DNA of 64,000 bases from Thiothrix sp. Lineage in GTDB: Bacteria; Pseudomonadota; Gammaproteobacteria; Thiotrichales; Thiotrichaceae. The notes beneath the pieces are model-generated. The model saw only the letters and a program-made list of their open reading frames with translations, did no database searches and was not told the DNA's origin. Positions 26,040-34,841 of the stretch are shown in pieces. Numbering within the stretch: position 1 is the first letter of the stretch; each line of letters opens with the position of its first letter. The translations under genes and the position numbers were made by a program. Where the stretch lies: NCBI GenBank assembly GCA_020442915.1, contig JAGRJD010000007.1, positions 17,663 to 81,662 of the forward strand, in the 5' to 3' direction.

Positions 26040-26932
26040 TCCCCGTGGCTCCGGTGCGGTTCCGGCAGACCGGGCTGGGCCTGGACCGGCATGGCGTCGA
26101 ACTCGACCTGCTCGCGGCCATGGTAAACCAGAAAGTGCTTTCCCTTGGCACGTGCAATCAGGACCACACCGAGCTTCTGCGCCAGTTCCAGCCCCATCTG
26201 GGTGACGCCTGAGCGCGACAGCAGGATGGGAATGCCCATCTGGGCCACCTTGATCACCATTTCCGAGGTCAACCGGCCCGTGGTGTAGAAAATCTTGTCC
26301 GCTCCGTCGACGCCCTCCAGCCACATGTGCCCGGCGATGGCATCCACCGCATTGTGACGGCCCACATCTTCGACAAACACCCGGATCCGGGTTCCCTGGC
26401 ACAGGGCACAGCCATGCACGGCCCCGGCCCGACGGTAGATTTCATTGTGGTCGGTGAGGGCATTGAGCAGCGTGTATATACGTGACTGCCGGATCCGGGG
26501 GCGGGGCAGGTGCAACTGTTCCAGCTGCTCCATCAGGTTGCCGTACATGGTGCCCTGGCCACAGCCGGTGGTGACGGTTTTATGGGCCAGTTTCCGGTCC
26601 AGCTCCGGCGCATGCACCCCCGCAACGGTGGTGACGGCCACCGAACCCGTTTCCCAGTCCACCTGCACGGCCTGAATGGCCTCAAGCTGTTCCACCAGTT
26701 GCTGGTTTTTAATCCAGCCCAGTACCAGCAGTTCCGGGGCACAGCCCATGGTCATCAGGGTGACCACTTCACGCTTGTCCAGATAGAGGGTGAGCGGCCG
26801 CTCGGCGGAAACATGGACCTCTCGTGCCTGTCCGTATTCATCGGTACAGGTCACCGCCACCGTGATATCCAGAGCCGCCCGGCTCAGCTGCGGGCGGCGG
26901 GAAGACACCGTCCCGGCCTGCTTTTCAGCCAC
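26036..26932 (-). CDS. fdhD: Formate dehydrogenase accessory sulfurtransferase FdhD
   Basis: A 298-residue FdhD with the characteristic motifs VEDVGRHNAVDAIAG, FYTTGRLTSEMVIKVAQMGIP and LSRSGVTQMGLELA. It transfers sulphur from IscS to the molybdenum cofactor of formate dehydrogenase. In the E. coli enzyme the sulphur-relay motif is CxxC; here the segment reads TTGCGQGTM, so only the first Cys is present. The start is GTG 26932, overlapping the moaA stop by eight bases. Confidence 0.93.
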   Translation of the reverse strand: MAEKQAGTVSSRRPQLSRAALDITVAVTCTDEYGQAREVHVSAERPLTLYLDKREVVTLMTMGCAPELLVLGWIKNQQLVEQLEAIQAVQVDWETGSVAVTTVAGVHAPELDRKLAHKTVTTGCGQGTMYGNLMEQLEQLHLPRPRIRQSRIYTLLNALTDHNEIYRRAGAVHGCALCQGTRIRVFVEDVGRHNAVDAIAGHMWLEGVDGADKIFYTTGRLTSEMVIKVAQMGIPILLSRSGVTQMGLELAQKLGVVLIARAKGKHFLVYHGREQVEFDAMPVQAQPGLPEPHRSHGE

Positions 26933-27935
26933 CGGTAACGCTCATGTGCCGGAAAATGACCGGCTGGGCGGCCAGCTGGAATTCGTGTCCCTGGGGTTTG
27001 AGGTCCATGGACTGCAGCAGGGCTTCCCGCAGCCGTGCCGGTTCGGTGGGATAACCACGCAGGATGCGGCGCAGGTCCATGGAGTGCTCCTGCCCCAGAC
27101 ACAGCAGCAGCCGGCCTTCGGCAGTGACACGCACCCGGTTGCAGGTGTCGCAGAAATTGTGGCTGTGCGGGGAGATGAAGCCCACCCGCCCGGTTCCATC
27201 CGTGCGCCGGTAGTAGCGTGAGGGGCCGCCGGTATTGTCCGCCACCGGTACCAGTTTCAGCGCCTGCTGCAGGTCTGCCAGTATCTGGTCGCTGGAATAA
27301 TAGGCTTCGGCCCGGTCATGGTCGCCGATCACGCCCAGCGGCATTTCCTCGATGAAGCTGATGTCCATGCCGCGCTCGTGTGCAAAGTGTGTCAGTGCCA
27401 GCACTTCGTCATGATTGCGGTTCCTGAGGATCACGGCATTGAGCTTGATGCGCTCGAACCCGGCCTCCAGCGCGGCCTCAATCCCGGCCAGCACCTTGCG
27501 GATGTCCCCCAGACGGGTCAGGCGCCGGAAGCGTTCCGGGTCCAGGGTGTCCAGGCTGATATTGATGCGGGTCACACCGGCCGCCTTGAGGGCACGGGCA
27601 TGGCGGGCCAGCTGGGTGCCATTGGTGGTCAGGGTCAGGTCACGCAGACCCGGCAGCTGTCCCAGCTGCTCAAACAGCCATACCACATTGCGCCGTACCA
27701 GCGGCTCACCGCCGGTGATGCGGATCTTGTGCACCCCGAGCGCCACGAATGCCTGTCCCAGACGCGCCAGTTCCTCCAGGGTCAGCAGCTGTTCCCGCGG
27801 GACAAAGGTCATGTCTTCGGCCATGCAGTAGACACAGCGCAGGTCACAGCGGTCCGTGACCGAAAACCGGACGTAGGTGATTTTTCTGCCAAAGCGGTCA
27901 ATCAGTTGCGGACTGTCGGACAGGGCGGGACTCAT
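26925..27935 (-). CDS. moaA: GTP 3',8-cyclase MoaA
   Basis: A 336-residue radical SAM enzyme: the N-terminal cluster motif is CDLRCVYC (C-x3-C-x2-C), the GGEP motif reads ITGGEPLVRR, and the C-terminal cluster uses CDTCNRVRVTAEGRLLLC. It ends with the Gly-Gly tail needed for activity (SVTGG). It makes the first molybdopterin precursor from GTP. ATG 27935 is preferred to a TTG at 28004. It is the first gene of the moaA-fdhD-regulator operon and divergent from the fdh structural operon. Confidence 0.95.
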   Translation of the reverse strand: MSPALSDSPQLIDRFGRKITYVRFSVTDRCDLRCVYCMAEDMTFVPREQLLTLEELARLGQAFVALGVHKIRITGGEPLVRRNVVWLFEQLGQLPGLRDLTLTTNGTQLARHARALKAAGVTRINISLDTLDPERFRRLTRLGDIRKVLAGIEAALEAGFERIKLNAVILRNRNHDEVLALTHFAHERGMDISFIEEMPLGVIGDHDRAEAYYSSDQILADLQQALKLVPVADNTGGPSRYYRRTDGTGRVGFISPHSHNFCDTCNRVRVTAEGRLLLCLGQEHSMDLRRILRGYPTEPARLREALLQSMDLKPQGHEFQLAAQPVIFRHMSVTGG

Positions 27936-28257
27936 GAATGGATTACTCTTCGCTTCAGGGAGGGAACAGTTCTGAAAATTAGCAAGTTTGCTGTCAGGCT
28001 GCAAATGGGTTTCCGGATTGACGGGCTATTGGTTGCCGGAATATCCTGCCCCTGATTGGCCCGCTGACTGTGCATGACTGGACATTTTGTCCATAAAAAT
28101 ACCGGAATAAACAGGGAGAACAGACAAAATGGGGCAATTAACGAAAATAAAACTTATTTGTACTGACAATAGGGTCGTTTTTTGTATTTTTTCTGGCATG
28201 GCGTTTGCTGGCCTAAAGCCAGCAGTGTGTTTCAGCCATCATGCCAAGGAGTCGCTT
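27936..28257. promoter_or_regulatory. Divergent moaA/fdh control region with two inverted repeats
   Basis: This 322-base gap has no convincing gene. It contains the perfect dyad TGGACA-TTT-TGTCCA (28079-28093), a plausible operator for the adjacent HTH regulator. A hairpin TGCTGGC-CTAAA-GCCAGCA (28206-28224) lies in the leader just before the first fdh-cluster gene. AT-rich runs at 28090-28200 could hold promoters, but no clear -35/-10 pair stands out. Confidence 0.45.
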
Positions 28258-28818
28258 TTGCAATCCAGCAGCCCTGCCGGTACTCCGGCCATTCCCGGAT
28301 TTCTGCCGGTATCCGTGATCATGGAGCGGCGGCCTTCAGACAGTCGCTGGTGCCGGGCCAGCTGGGTCGCTGCCGGTGTCGTGGTAGGGGCCGGTGAATA
28401 CCGGGACATCACGCTCCTGCACGAGCAGGCGGGGGTGGCCCAATACCTGTATCCGGGCCTGGGCGTGCAGCTGCACCCGGATGAATGTGAAAGCTACTAT
28501 CACAACCTGTGTTCACCGCAGCCGGGCTGTTATGTGCTGGCGGACCTGGAGACCGGCACCGACCTGCCGTCCATCCTCAAGGTGTCCCTGTGTTTTGACG
28601 AGGCCAATGCCTACTTGCAGGGAACCCTGACCGTGTACGCGCTGCCCCTGCCACCGGAACTGTATCGCTGGCTGGAAGCCTATGTGGTCGCCAATCATGT
28701 CCCGGTGCAGCGGGCAAAGCGCCGCCGGATCGACTGGCGTGATGCGGAACCGGGCAAGGGGCAGGCACCATCCGCCTCCGCCTTGCCCGGAAGCGCACCC
28801 GGGAGGCCGCATGCCTGA
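28258..28818 (+). CDS. DUF3305-like protein of the formate dehydrogenase cluster
   Basis: A 186-residue protein with the segments VSVIMERRPSDSRWCRASW, YLYPGLGVQLHPDECESYYHNL and VPVQRAKRRRIDW, which I recall from DUF3305 proteins encoded beside proteobacterial fdh genes. The best start is TTG 28258 with AAGGAG six bases upstream; ATG 28129 upstream has no such site and reads through the leader hairpin. The protein ends in a flexible Pro/Ser tail. Its molecular role is unknown. It overlaps the next gene by eight bases. Confidence 0.78.
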   Translation: MQSSSPAGTPAIPGFLPVSVIMERRPSDSRWCRASWVAAGVVVGAGEYRDITLLHEQAGVAQYLYPGLGVQLHPDECESYYHNLCSPQPGCYVLADLETGTDLPSILKVSLCFDEANAYLQGTLTVYALPLPPELYRWLEAYVVANHVPVQRAKRRRIDWRDAEPGKGQAPSASALPGSAPGRPHA

Positions 28819-30952
28819 GTCATCACCAACGCCGGAGGCCGGTTTTCTGCAACGCTGGTCACGGCTGAAACGGGAGACCGGACCGAACCAGCCGGACAAG
28901 GGGGCTGATGCCTGCGGGCCGGAACCCGCTGGAGCCGCAGTTACCCTGAACCGGGCTGATCCGGATCGCGGAGGCCGGGTTGCTGCCGGCCCTGAGGGAA
29001 TCATGCCGGTGCCAGGTGATACGCTGGATGAAGTGCCTGTGGAGGCTGAAAAAGCCTTTGCCGAACTCACGGATGCCGACATGCCGCCGCTGGAATCCCT
29101 CGGTGCCGGTTCGGATTACCGCCCGTTCATGGCACCCGGCATCAGTGCCGGCCTGCGCAATCAGGCATTGCGCCGCCTGTTCAGCCAGCCGCACTTCAAC
29201 ACGCTGGATGGTCTGGATGACTATGCCGGCGATTACACCACCTTTGAACCCCTGGGAGCCATTGTGACTGCGGACATGAAACAGCACCTGCGGCGTCAGG
29301 CCCAAGCTGGACTGAAACGGCTGCTGGATGGGCATGACACCAGCCTGCAGCAGCTGGCGGATGCCCGGACCCGTGCCCTGGAAGCCCTGCAACAGCGTCC
29401 GCAGGCCATTGCCGGCAGCATCGCTTATCAGTCGGCGGGGCGGGTACTGGTCATCGGGGGCCAGCGGGCGCTGGAAACCGCCGTCCGCCTGCAGGCACCA
29501 CTCAGTCCGCAGGTGCTGCTGACCGATGCGCCTGCGTCGGCGCTGGCACTGCCGGCCAGCCGCCTGAAACAGGCGCTGGTTCCGCTGGCCGGACGCCGGA
29601 TGCAGGTACGGGGGCATCTGGGCGCGTTTGAAGTGCTCCTGGAGGCAGAGGAAGCAGCGGCAGCAAGCACCGTGCTGCAGGCCGATCTGGTGCTGGACCT
29701 GCAGCTGCAGCCGGCCCTGGTGCGCGGGATCCTGCCGCCGGGGTATTTCGCTCCCGGCCCTGAGGCGCTGGAAGCGACCCTGGATACGCTGGCGCAGCTG
29801 ACCGGGCAGTTCAGCAAGCCACGCTATTTTCACTACGACCCACAATGCTGTGTCCATGGCAGCAGCGGCATCCGGGGCTGTACCCGCTGCATTGATGCCT
29901 GCCCGGCGGAAGCCATTATTTCCGTGGGTGAAAAAATTGAAGTCAACCCTGCCCTGTGTCAGGGCGGTGGCGCCTGTGCCACGGCCTGTCCTTCCGGGGC
30001 CATCCGCTATGATTACCCGCCCCCCTCCCATACGGTGGACAGCCTGCGCATTCTGCTGCGCCACTACCGTGATGCCGGTGGTGTGGTACCGAAAATCCTG
30101 TTTCACCGAGCCGGGCATGCGCCACAACCGGAAGCACTGGCACCCAATGTGCTGCCGTTTGCACTCGAAGAACTGGCTGCGGCAGGGCCGGAGCTCTGGT
30201 TTGCCGCACTGGCTTTCGGTGCGGCCCAGGTATTGCTTTGGGATGAGGATGCCACACCGGAACAGGCCCACCGGACCCTGCAGCAGCAGCTGGCCATTGC
30301 CCGGACCCTGCTCACCGGGCTGGGGTATCCGCCGGAGGCCATCCTGCATCTGGAGCCGGGTATCCCGGCATCCGGTATCGATCCGGGGCCGGTGATGCCG
30401 GCAATCACGCCGGCAACCCAGGCCGGAATGGCCGACAAGCGTCAGCAATGGCTGCTGGCACTGGATCACCTGTTCGGACAGGCAGCCATTCCAGCCGGGG
30501 AGATCAGCCTTCCGGACGGTGCGCCGTTCGGGGTGCTGACCGTCAGTCAGGAGCGCTGCACGCTGTGCATGGCCTGTGCCACGGTCTGCCCGCTGCAGGC
30601 GCTCAGTGGCGGTGTGGACCGGCCCCGGCTGCGTTTCAATGGGGCGGCCTGTGTCCAGTGCGGGCTGTGCGCCAGCGCCTGCCCCGAACAGGCGATCCGC
30701 CTGCAGCCCTTGTATCTGGCCGATCCCGTGCAGCGGCGCACCCTGCGGGTGCTGCATGAGGAGGAACCGTTCTGCTGTGTCAGCTGTGGCAAACCATTCG
30801 GCAGCCGGCGCATGATCGACAACCTGCAGCACAAGCTGGCCGGGCATGCCATGTTCCAGAGTGAACGTGCCCGTCGGCGTCTGCAGATGTGTGAGGACTG
30901 CCGGGTGGTGGATGTGGTGCAGGACCCGCAGGCCATGGCGGATTTTTCATGA
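28811..30952 (+). CDS. DUF3306 domain fused to a multi-[4Fe-4S] ferredoxin
   Basis: A 713-residue protein. Residues about 1-180 resemble DUF3306 (FLQRWSRLKRE, then DYRPFMAPGISAGLRNQALRR and LDGLDDYAGDY). The remainder resembles the large 4Fe-4S ferredoxin of fdh clusters, with GCTRCIDACP, CQGGGACATACP, CTLCMACATVCP and CVQCGLCASACP, and a terminal pair of CxxC motifs (CCVSCGKPF and MCEDC). These are often separate adjacent genes. It may pass electrons to or from formate dehydrogenase or serve in its assembly; it has no signal peptide. ATG 28811 follows GGGAGG by four bases and overlaps the previous stop. Confidence 0.85.
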   Translation: MPESSPTPEAGFLQRWSRLKRETGPNQPDKGADACGPEPAGAAVTLNRADPDRGGRVAAGPEGIMPVPGDTLDEVPVEAEKAFAELTDADMPPLESLGAGSDYRPFMAPGISAGLRNQALRRLFSQPHFNTLDGLDDYAGDYTTFEPLGAIVTADMKQHLRRQAQAGLKRLLDGHDTSLQQLADARTRALEALQQRPQAIAGSIAYQSAGRVLVIGGQRALETAVRLQAPLSPQVLLTDAPASALALPASRLKQALVPLAGRRMQVRGHLGAFEVLLEAEEAAAASTVLQADLVLDLQLQPALVRGILPPGYFAPGPEALEATLDTLAQLTGQFSKPRYFHYDPQCCVHGSSGIRGCTRCIDACPAEAIISVGEKIEVNPALCQGGGACATACPSGAIRYDYPPPSHTVDSLRILLRHYRDAGGVVPKILFHRAGHAPQPEALAPNVLPFALEELAAAGPELWFAALAFGAAQVLLWDEDATPEQAHRTLQQQLAIARTLLTGLGYPPEAILHLEPGIPASGIDPGPVMPAITPATQAGMADKRQQWLLALDHLFGQAAIPAGEISLPDGAPFGVLTVSQERCTLCMACATVCPLQALSGGVDRPRLRFNGAACVQCGLCASACPEQAIRLQPLYLADPVQRRTLRVLHEEEPFCCVSCGKPFGSRRMIDNLQHKLAGHAMFQSERARRRLQMCEDCRVVDVVQDPQAMADFS

Positions 30953-31617
30953 GCGGCAGAATGCGGCAGGATGTGGCCGGTCCGCCTGAAAACAGGTCAA
31001 TACCGGAGCCGGAGTCGCTGTATCGCGCCAATGCCTACCGGCTGCTGGCGGCGGTATTGCGGCAGCCACCGGACCAGCATGTGCTGGATTATCTGGCCGG
31101 GCTGGCTAACGGTACCGGCCCGGAGTCTCCGGACGCTGATGGCGGGCCGGACAGTCTGGCGGCCTCTATGGCCCTGCTGGGGCTGGCGGCACGCCACAGT
31201 GATCCGGCGGCGCTGGCAGATGAGTTCAACGTGCTGTTCATCGGGCTGGGGCGCGGGGAACTGGTGCCGTTCGGCTCCTGGTACCTGACCGGCTACCTGA
31301 TGGAAAAGCCGCTCGGTCTGCTGCGTCAGGATCTGGCCCGGCTCGGGTTTGAGCGGGCACCGGAGGTGCATGAACCCGAGGATCATGCCGCCGCCCTGTG
31401 CGAGGTCATGGCGCTGTTGATTGAGGAGCAGGCGGCGCTGGTGGTACAGACCGGTTTCTTCACCGCTCACCTTGAGAGCTGGATGCCGGCATTCTTTGTG
31501 GATATGGCAGCAGCGGAATCCGCCGTGTTCTACCCGTCGCTGGCCCGGTTCGGTACCGCTTTCCTGCAGTTTGAAAACCGCTATTTCCGGATTGAAAGCC
31601 AGCCGGTAGCACGGTAG
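30949..31617 (+). CDS. TorD/DmsD-family molybdoenzyme chaperone
   Basis: The 222-residue helical protein has the family features FGSWYLTGYLMEKPL and EPEDHAAALCEVMALL (the E-x-x-D-H motif). Such chaperones bind the Tat signal peptide and guide cofactor insertion into the catalytic subunit before export. Here the likely client is FdhA. It overlaps the preceding gene by four bases (ATGA). The first 20 residues are not conserved-looking, so a later start is possible. Confidence 0.88.
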   Translation: MSGRMRQDVAGPPENRSIPEPESLYRANAYRLLAAVLRQPPDQHVLDYLAGLANGTGPESPDADGGPDSLAASMALLGLAARHSDPAALADEFNVLFIGLGRGELVPFGSWYLTGYLMEKPLGLLRQDLARLGFERAPEVHEPEDHAAALCEVMALLIEEQAALVVQTGFFTAHLESWMPAFFVDMAAAESAVFYPSLARFGTAFLQFENRYFRIESQPVAR

Positions 31618-31695
31618 GCAAGGCAGGTTCTGAGGCTGTCGGGGACGGCGGATGATCTGACTGGAGATGATGATGAGGATGATGAGGACGTGGAA

Positions 31696-31935
31696 ATGAA
31701 AAACAGGCATTCCGACCCCAGGGTCGATGTGAAAGAAAACGTGACAGAAAACGTAAAAAGCAGCCGGCGTGTTTTCCTGCGCCAGTCGGTAACGGTCGGG
31801 GCCGGCGCGGTTTTGCTGGCCGGGCAGGTGGAGGCCGCTCCCACGCCGGAGCCACAGGCCGGTACACCGGCGCACCAGGATCAGGGGTATCGTGTGACCC
31901 CGCACATTACAGCCTATTACCAGAGCGCCAGTTAA
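31696..31935 (+). CDS. Formate dehydrogenase region Tat-signal protein
   Basis: A 79-residue protein with a twin-arginine motif SRRVFLRQS, a hydrophobic stretch (VTVGAGAVLLAG) and only about 35 residues after it. It fits the short Tat-target proteins found just upstream of fdhA in many proteobacteria (TIGR02811-like). ATG 31696 has GAGGA seven bases upstream; GTG 31690 is too close. The function is unknown; a role in folding or tethering the complex is possible. A D/E-coding GAT/GAG repeat precedes it but seems untranslated. Confidence 0.8.
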   Translation: MKNRHSDPRVDVKENVTENVKSSRRVFLRQSVTVGAGAVLLAGQVEAAPTPEPQAGTPAHQDQGYRVTPHITAYYQSAS

Positions 31936-31948
31936 GGGAGGTGCCTTC

Positions 31949-34831
31949 ATGAAATTGACCCGCATCAGCGAACAGCCGGCCTGTCAGTCCGTACCGACAG
32001 GTACCAGAACCCTGAATCGGCGTGAGTTTCTGCGCCAGTCGGGCCTGGTGGCCGGTGGTGCTGCCCTTGCGACCGGGCTGGGTGCCGGCATGATGAGAAA
32101 GTCCCGGGCTGCCGAGGCTGAAGCGCCGAAGGGGGGTGAAATCCGCCAGGTGAAAACCATCTGTACCCACTGCTCGGTCGGTTGCGGCATTCTGGCTGAA
32201 GTGCAGGACGGGGTCTGGGTCGGGCAGGAGCCGGCCTTTGACCACCCCTTCAATCGCGGCGGGCACTGTGCCAAGGGTGCCGCCGTGCGCGAGCACGGGC
32301 ATGGCGAGCGCCGTCTCAAGTACCCGACCAAGCTGGTGGATGGCAAATGGACGCGCATCTCCTGGGATCAGGCCCTGAATGAAATCGGTGACAAACTGCT
32401 GGATATTCGTGCCAGTGCCGGCCCGGATTCCGTTTACTGGCTGGGGTCGGCCAAGTTCAATAACGAGCAGGCCTACCTGTTCCGCAAGATGGCGGCCATG
32501 TGGGGCACCAACAATGTCGACCATCAGGCCCGTATCTGCCATTCCACCACGGTTGCCGGGGTTGCTAATACCTGGGGCTACGGGGCCATGACCAACTCCT
32601 ACAACGACATGCATAATGCCAGGGCCATCCTGATCATGGGCGGCAATCCGGCCGAGGCGCATCCGGTGTCGCTGCAGCACATCATGAAGGCCAAGGAGGA
32701 AGGCGGGGCGCGCCTGATCGTGATCGATCCGCGCTTTACCCGCACGGCTGCCCATGCCGACCAGCACATCGCCCTGCGTCCGGGGACCGACGTGCCGCTG
32801 GTCTGGGGCATGCTCTGGCATATTTTCAGGAATGGCTGGGAAGACAAGGAGTTCATCCGTCAGCGCGTCTATGCCATGGATGAAATCCGGGCCGAAGTGG
32901 CCCGATGGACTCCGGATGTGGTGGAAGACGTGACCGGGGTGCCGGAGGCCGAGGTGCTGAGGGCGGCCCGGACCATGGCGCAGAACCGCCCCGGTACTTT
33001 TGTCTGGTGCATGGGGGGAACCCAGCACTCCATCGGCAACAACAATACCCGTGCCTACTGCATTTTTCAGCTGGCACTCGGCAACATGGGGGTGGCCGGC
33101 GGAGGGACCAACATCTTCCGGGGGCATGACAATGTGCAGGGGGCCACCGATCTCGGGGTGCTGGCCGATACCCTGCCGGGGTATTACGGGCTGGCTGAGG
33201 GCTCCTGGAAACACTGGGCCAAAGTCTGGGATCTGGATTTCGAGTGGATCAAGGGCCGTTTTGACAGCGGCAGCTACGAGAAGTCCGGCGATCAGGAAAC
33301 CCCGGTCATGAACACCAACGGCATTCCGGTGTCGCGCTGGATTGACGGCGTGCTGGAGGAGCCGGCCAATATCGCCCAGAAGCAGGCCATCAAGGCCATG
33401 TTTCTGTGGGGCCATGCCCCCAACAGCCAGACCCGTGGGCCGGAAATGAAACAGGCCATGGAAAAGCTGGAAATGATGGTCGTGGTTGACCCCTATCCCA
33501 CCTTCAGCTCGGTACTGCCTGACCGCAAGGACGGAATCTACCTGCTGCCGGCGGCGACCCAGTTTGAAACCTACGGTTCGGTGACTGCCTCCAACCGCTC
33601 GCTCCAGTGGCGTGACAAGGTGATTGAGCCGATGTTCGAGTCCCGGCCTGATCACGTCATCATGTACCAGCTGGCGAAAAAACTCGGCTTCGAGCAGGAG
33701 ATGTTCAAGCACATCAAGGTCGAGAATGAGGAGCCGCTGATTGAGGACCTGACGCGTGAATTCAACCGGGGCATGTGGACGGTCGGCTACACCGGCCAGA
33801 GCCCGGAGCGGCTCAAGCAGCACCAGCAGAACTGGGGAACCTTTGATTTCACGTCCCTGAAGGCGGATGGCGGCCCCTGTGACGGTGACTTTTACGGCCT
33901 GCCCTGGCCCTGCTGGGGGACGGCGGACATGAAACATCCCGGTTCGCCCAACCTGTATGACACCAGCAAGCCGGTGGCGGAAGGTGGCCTGCCATTCCGC
34001 GCCCGCTACGGAGTTGAGCACAATGGCACCAACATTCTGGCCGAAGGCTCTTCCAATGTGGGGGCCGAGCTCACCGACGGCTATCCGGAGTTCACTGCCG
34101 ACATGCTCAAGCAGCTGGGTTGGTGGGATGACCTCACGGCAGAGGAAAAACAGGCTGCCGAGGGTAAGAACTGGAAAACCGATGTTTCCGGTGGTATCCA
34201 GCGTGTAGCCATCAGGCATGGTTGTGCGCCCTACGGCAATGCCAAGGCACGGGCCATTGTCTGGACCTTTCCGGACCCGGTGCCCATTCACCGCGAGCCG
34301 CTTTATACCAGCCGCCATGATCTGGTGGCCCGCTACCCGACCTACGAGGATCGCAAGTCGTTCTGGCGCCTGCCGACCCGGTATCAGTCGATTCAGGCCA
34401 AAGACTATTCCGGTGAGTTCCCGATCATCCTGACCTCCGGGCGTCTGGTGGAATATGAAGGTGGCGGGGATGAGTCACGTTCCAATCCCTGGCTGGCCGA
34501 ACTGCAGCCGGACATGTTTGTGGAGCTCAATCCGCGCGATGCCAACAATGCCGGGGTCGAGGATGGCAACATGGTCTGGATTGAGGGGCCGGAAGGCGGG
34601 CGCATCAAGGTCAAGGCACTGGTGACCCGACGGGTTGCTCCCGGTGTGGCCTTCACGCCGTTCCATTTCGCCGGGGTGTTCGAGGGGCAGGACCTGCGCG
34701 CCAAATACCCGCAGGGGTCGGATCCTTATGTACTGGGAGAGGCCTGCAACACGGTCTTCACCTACGGTTATGATTCCGTGACCCAGATGCAGGAGACCAA
34801 ATGTACCCTGTGCCGCATTGCCAAAGCCTGA
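31949..34831 (+). CDS. fdhA: Formate dehydrogenase, molybdopterin catalytic subunit
   Basis: The 960-residue subunit has a Tat signal (NRREFLRQS, Arg24-Arg25), an N-terminal [4Fe-4S] site with Cys72, 75, 79 and 107 (CTHCSVGC and GGHCAKG), and an active site DHQARICHSTTVAG where Cys197 (TGC at 32537) replaces the selenocysteine of E. coli FdnG. It oxidises formate to CO2 in the periplasm using Mo- or W-bisMGD. A clear GGGAGG lies seven bases before the ATG. It forms a complex with FdhB and FdhC. Confidence 0.96.
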   Translation: MKLTRISEQPACQSVPTGTRTLNRREFLRQSGLVAGGAALATGLGAGMMRKSRAAEAEAPKGGEIRQVKTICTHCSVGCGILAEVQDGVWVGQEPAFDHPFNRGGHCAKGAAVREHGHGERRLKYPTKLVDGKWTRISWDQALNEIGDKLLDIRASAGPDSVYWLGSAKFNNEQAYLFRKMAAMWGTNNVDHQARICHSTTVAGVANTWGYGAMTNSYNDMHNARAILIMGGNPAEAHPVSLQHIMKAKEEGGARLIVIDPRFTRTAAHADQHIALRPGTDVPLVWGMLWHIFRNGWEDKEFIRQRVYAMDEIRAEVARWTPDVVEDVTGVPEAEVLRAARTMAQNRPGTFVWCMGGTQHSIGNNNTRAYCIFQLALGNMGVAGGGTNIFRGHDNVQGATDLGVLADTLPGYYGLAEGSWKHWAKVWDLDFEWIKGRFDSGSYEKSGDQETPVMNTNGIPVSRWIDGVLEEPANIAQKQAIKAMFLWGHAPNSQTRGPEMKQAMEKLEMMVVVDPYPTFSSVLPDRKDGIYLLPAATQFETYGSVTASNRSLQWRDKVIEPMFESRPDHVIMYQLAKKLGFEQEMFKHIKVENEEPLIEDLTREFNRGMWTVGYTGQSPERLKQHQQNWGTFDFTSLKADGGPCDGDFYGLPWPCWGTADMKHPGSPNLYDTSKPVAEGGLPFRARYGVEHNGTNILAEGSSNVGAELTDGYPEFTADMLKQLGWWDDLTAEEKQAAEGKNWKTDVSGGIQRVAIRHGCAPYGNAKARAIVWTFPDPVPIHREPLYTSRHDLVARYPTYEDRKSFWRLPTRYQSIQAKDYSGEFPIILTSGRLVEYEGGGDESRSNPWLAELQPDMFVELNPRDANNAGVEDGNMVWIEGPEGGRIKVKALVTRRVAPGVAFTPFHFAGVFEGQDLRAKYPQGSDPYVLGEACNTVFTYGYDSVTQMQETKCTLCRIAKA

Positions 34832-34841
34832 GGAGTGAACC

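Noticed and set aside
28859..30847. 662-codon open frame on the minus strand
   Set aside because: Antisense shadow of the DUF3306-ferredoxin gene; Gln/Gly/Arg-rich with no recognisable domain.
31665..31689. GAT/GAG repeat before the Tat-signal protein as an acidic N-terminal extension
   Set aside because: The frame has no start codon between the previous in-frame stop (31615) and GTG 31690, so the repeat is untranslated or incidental.
32537..32539. Possible selenocysteine codon in fdhA
   Set aside because: The codon at the active-site position is TGC (Cys), and no in-frame TGA is present.
31907..34318. 803-codon open frame on the minus strand
   Set aside because: It is antisense to fdhA, whose motifs are unambiguous. 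Long antisense frames are expected in GC-rich genes with this codon bias, and the predicted sequence has no domain.
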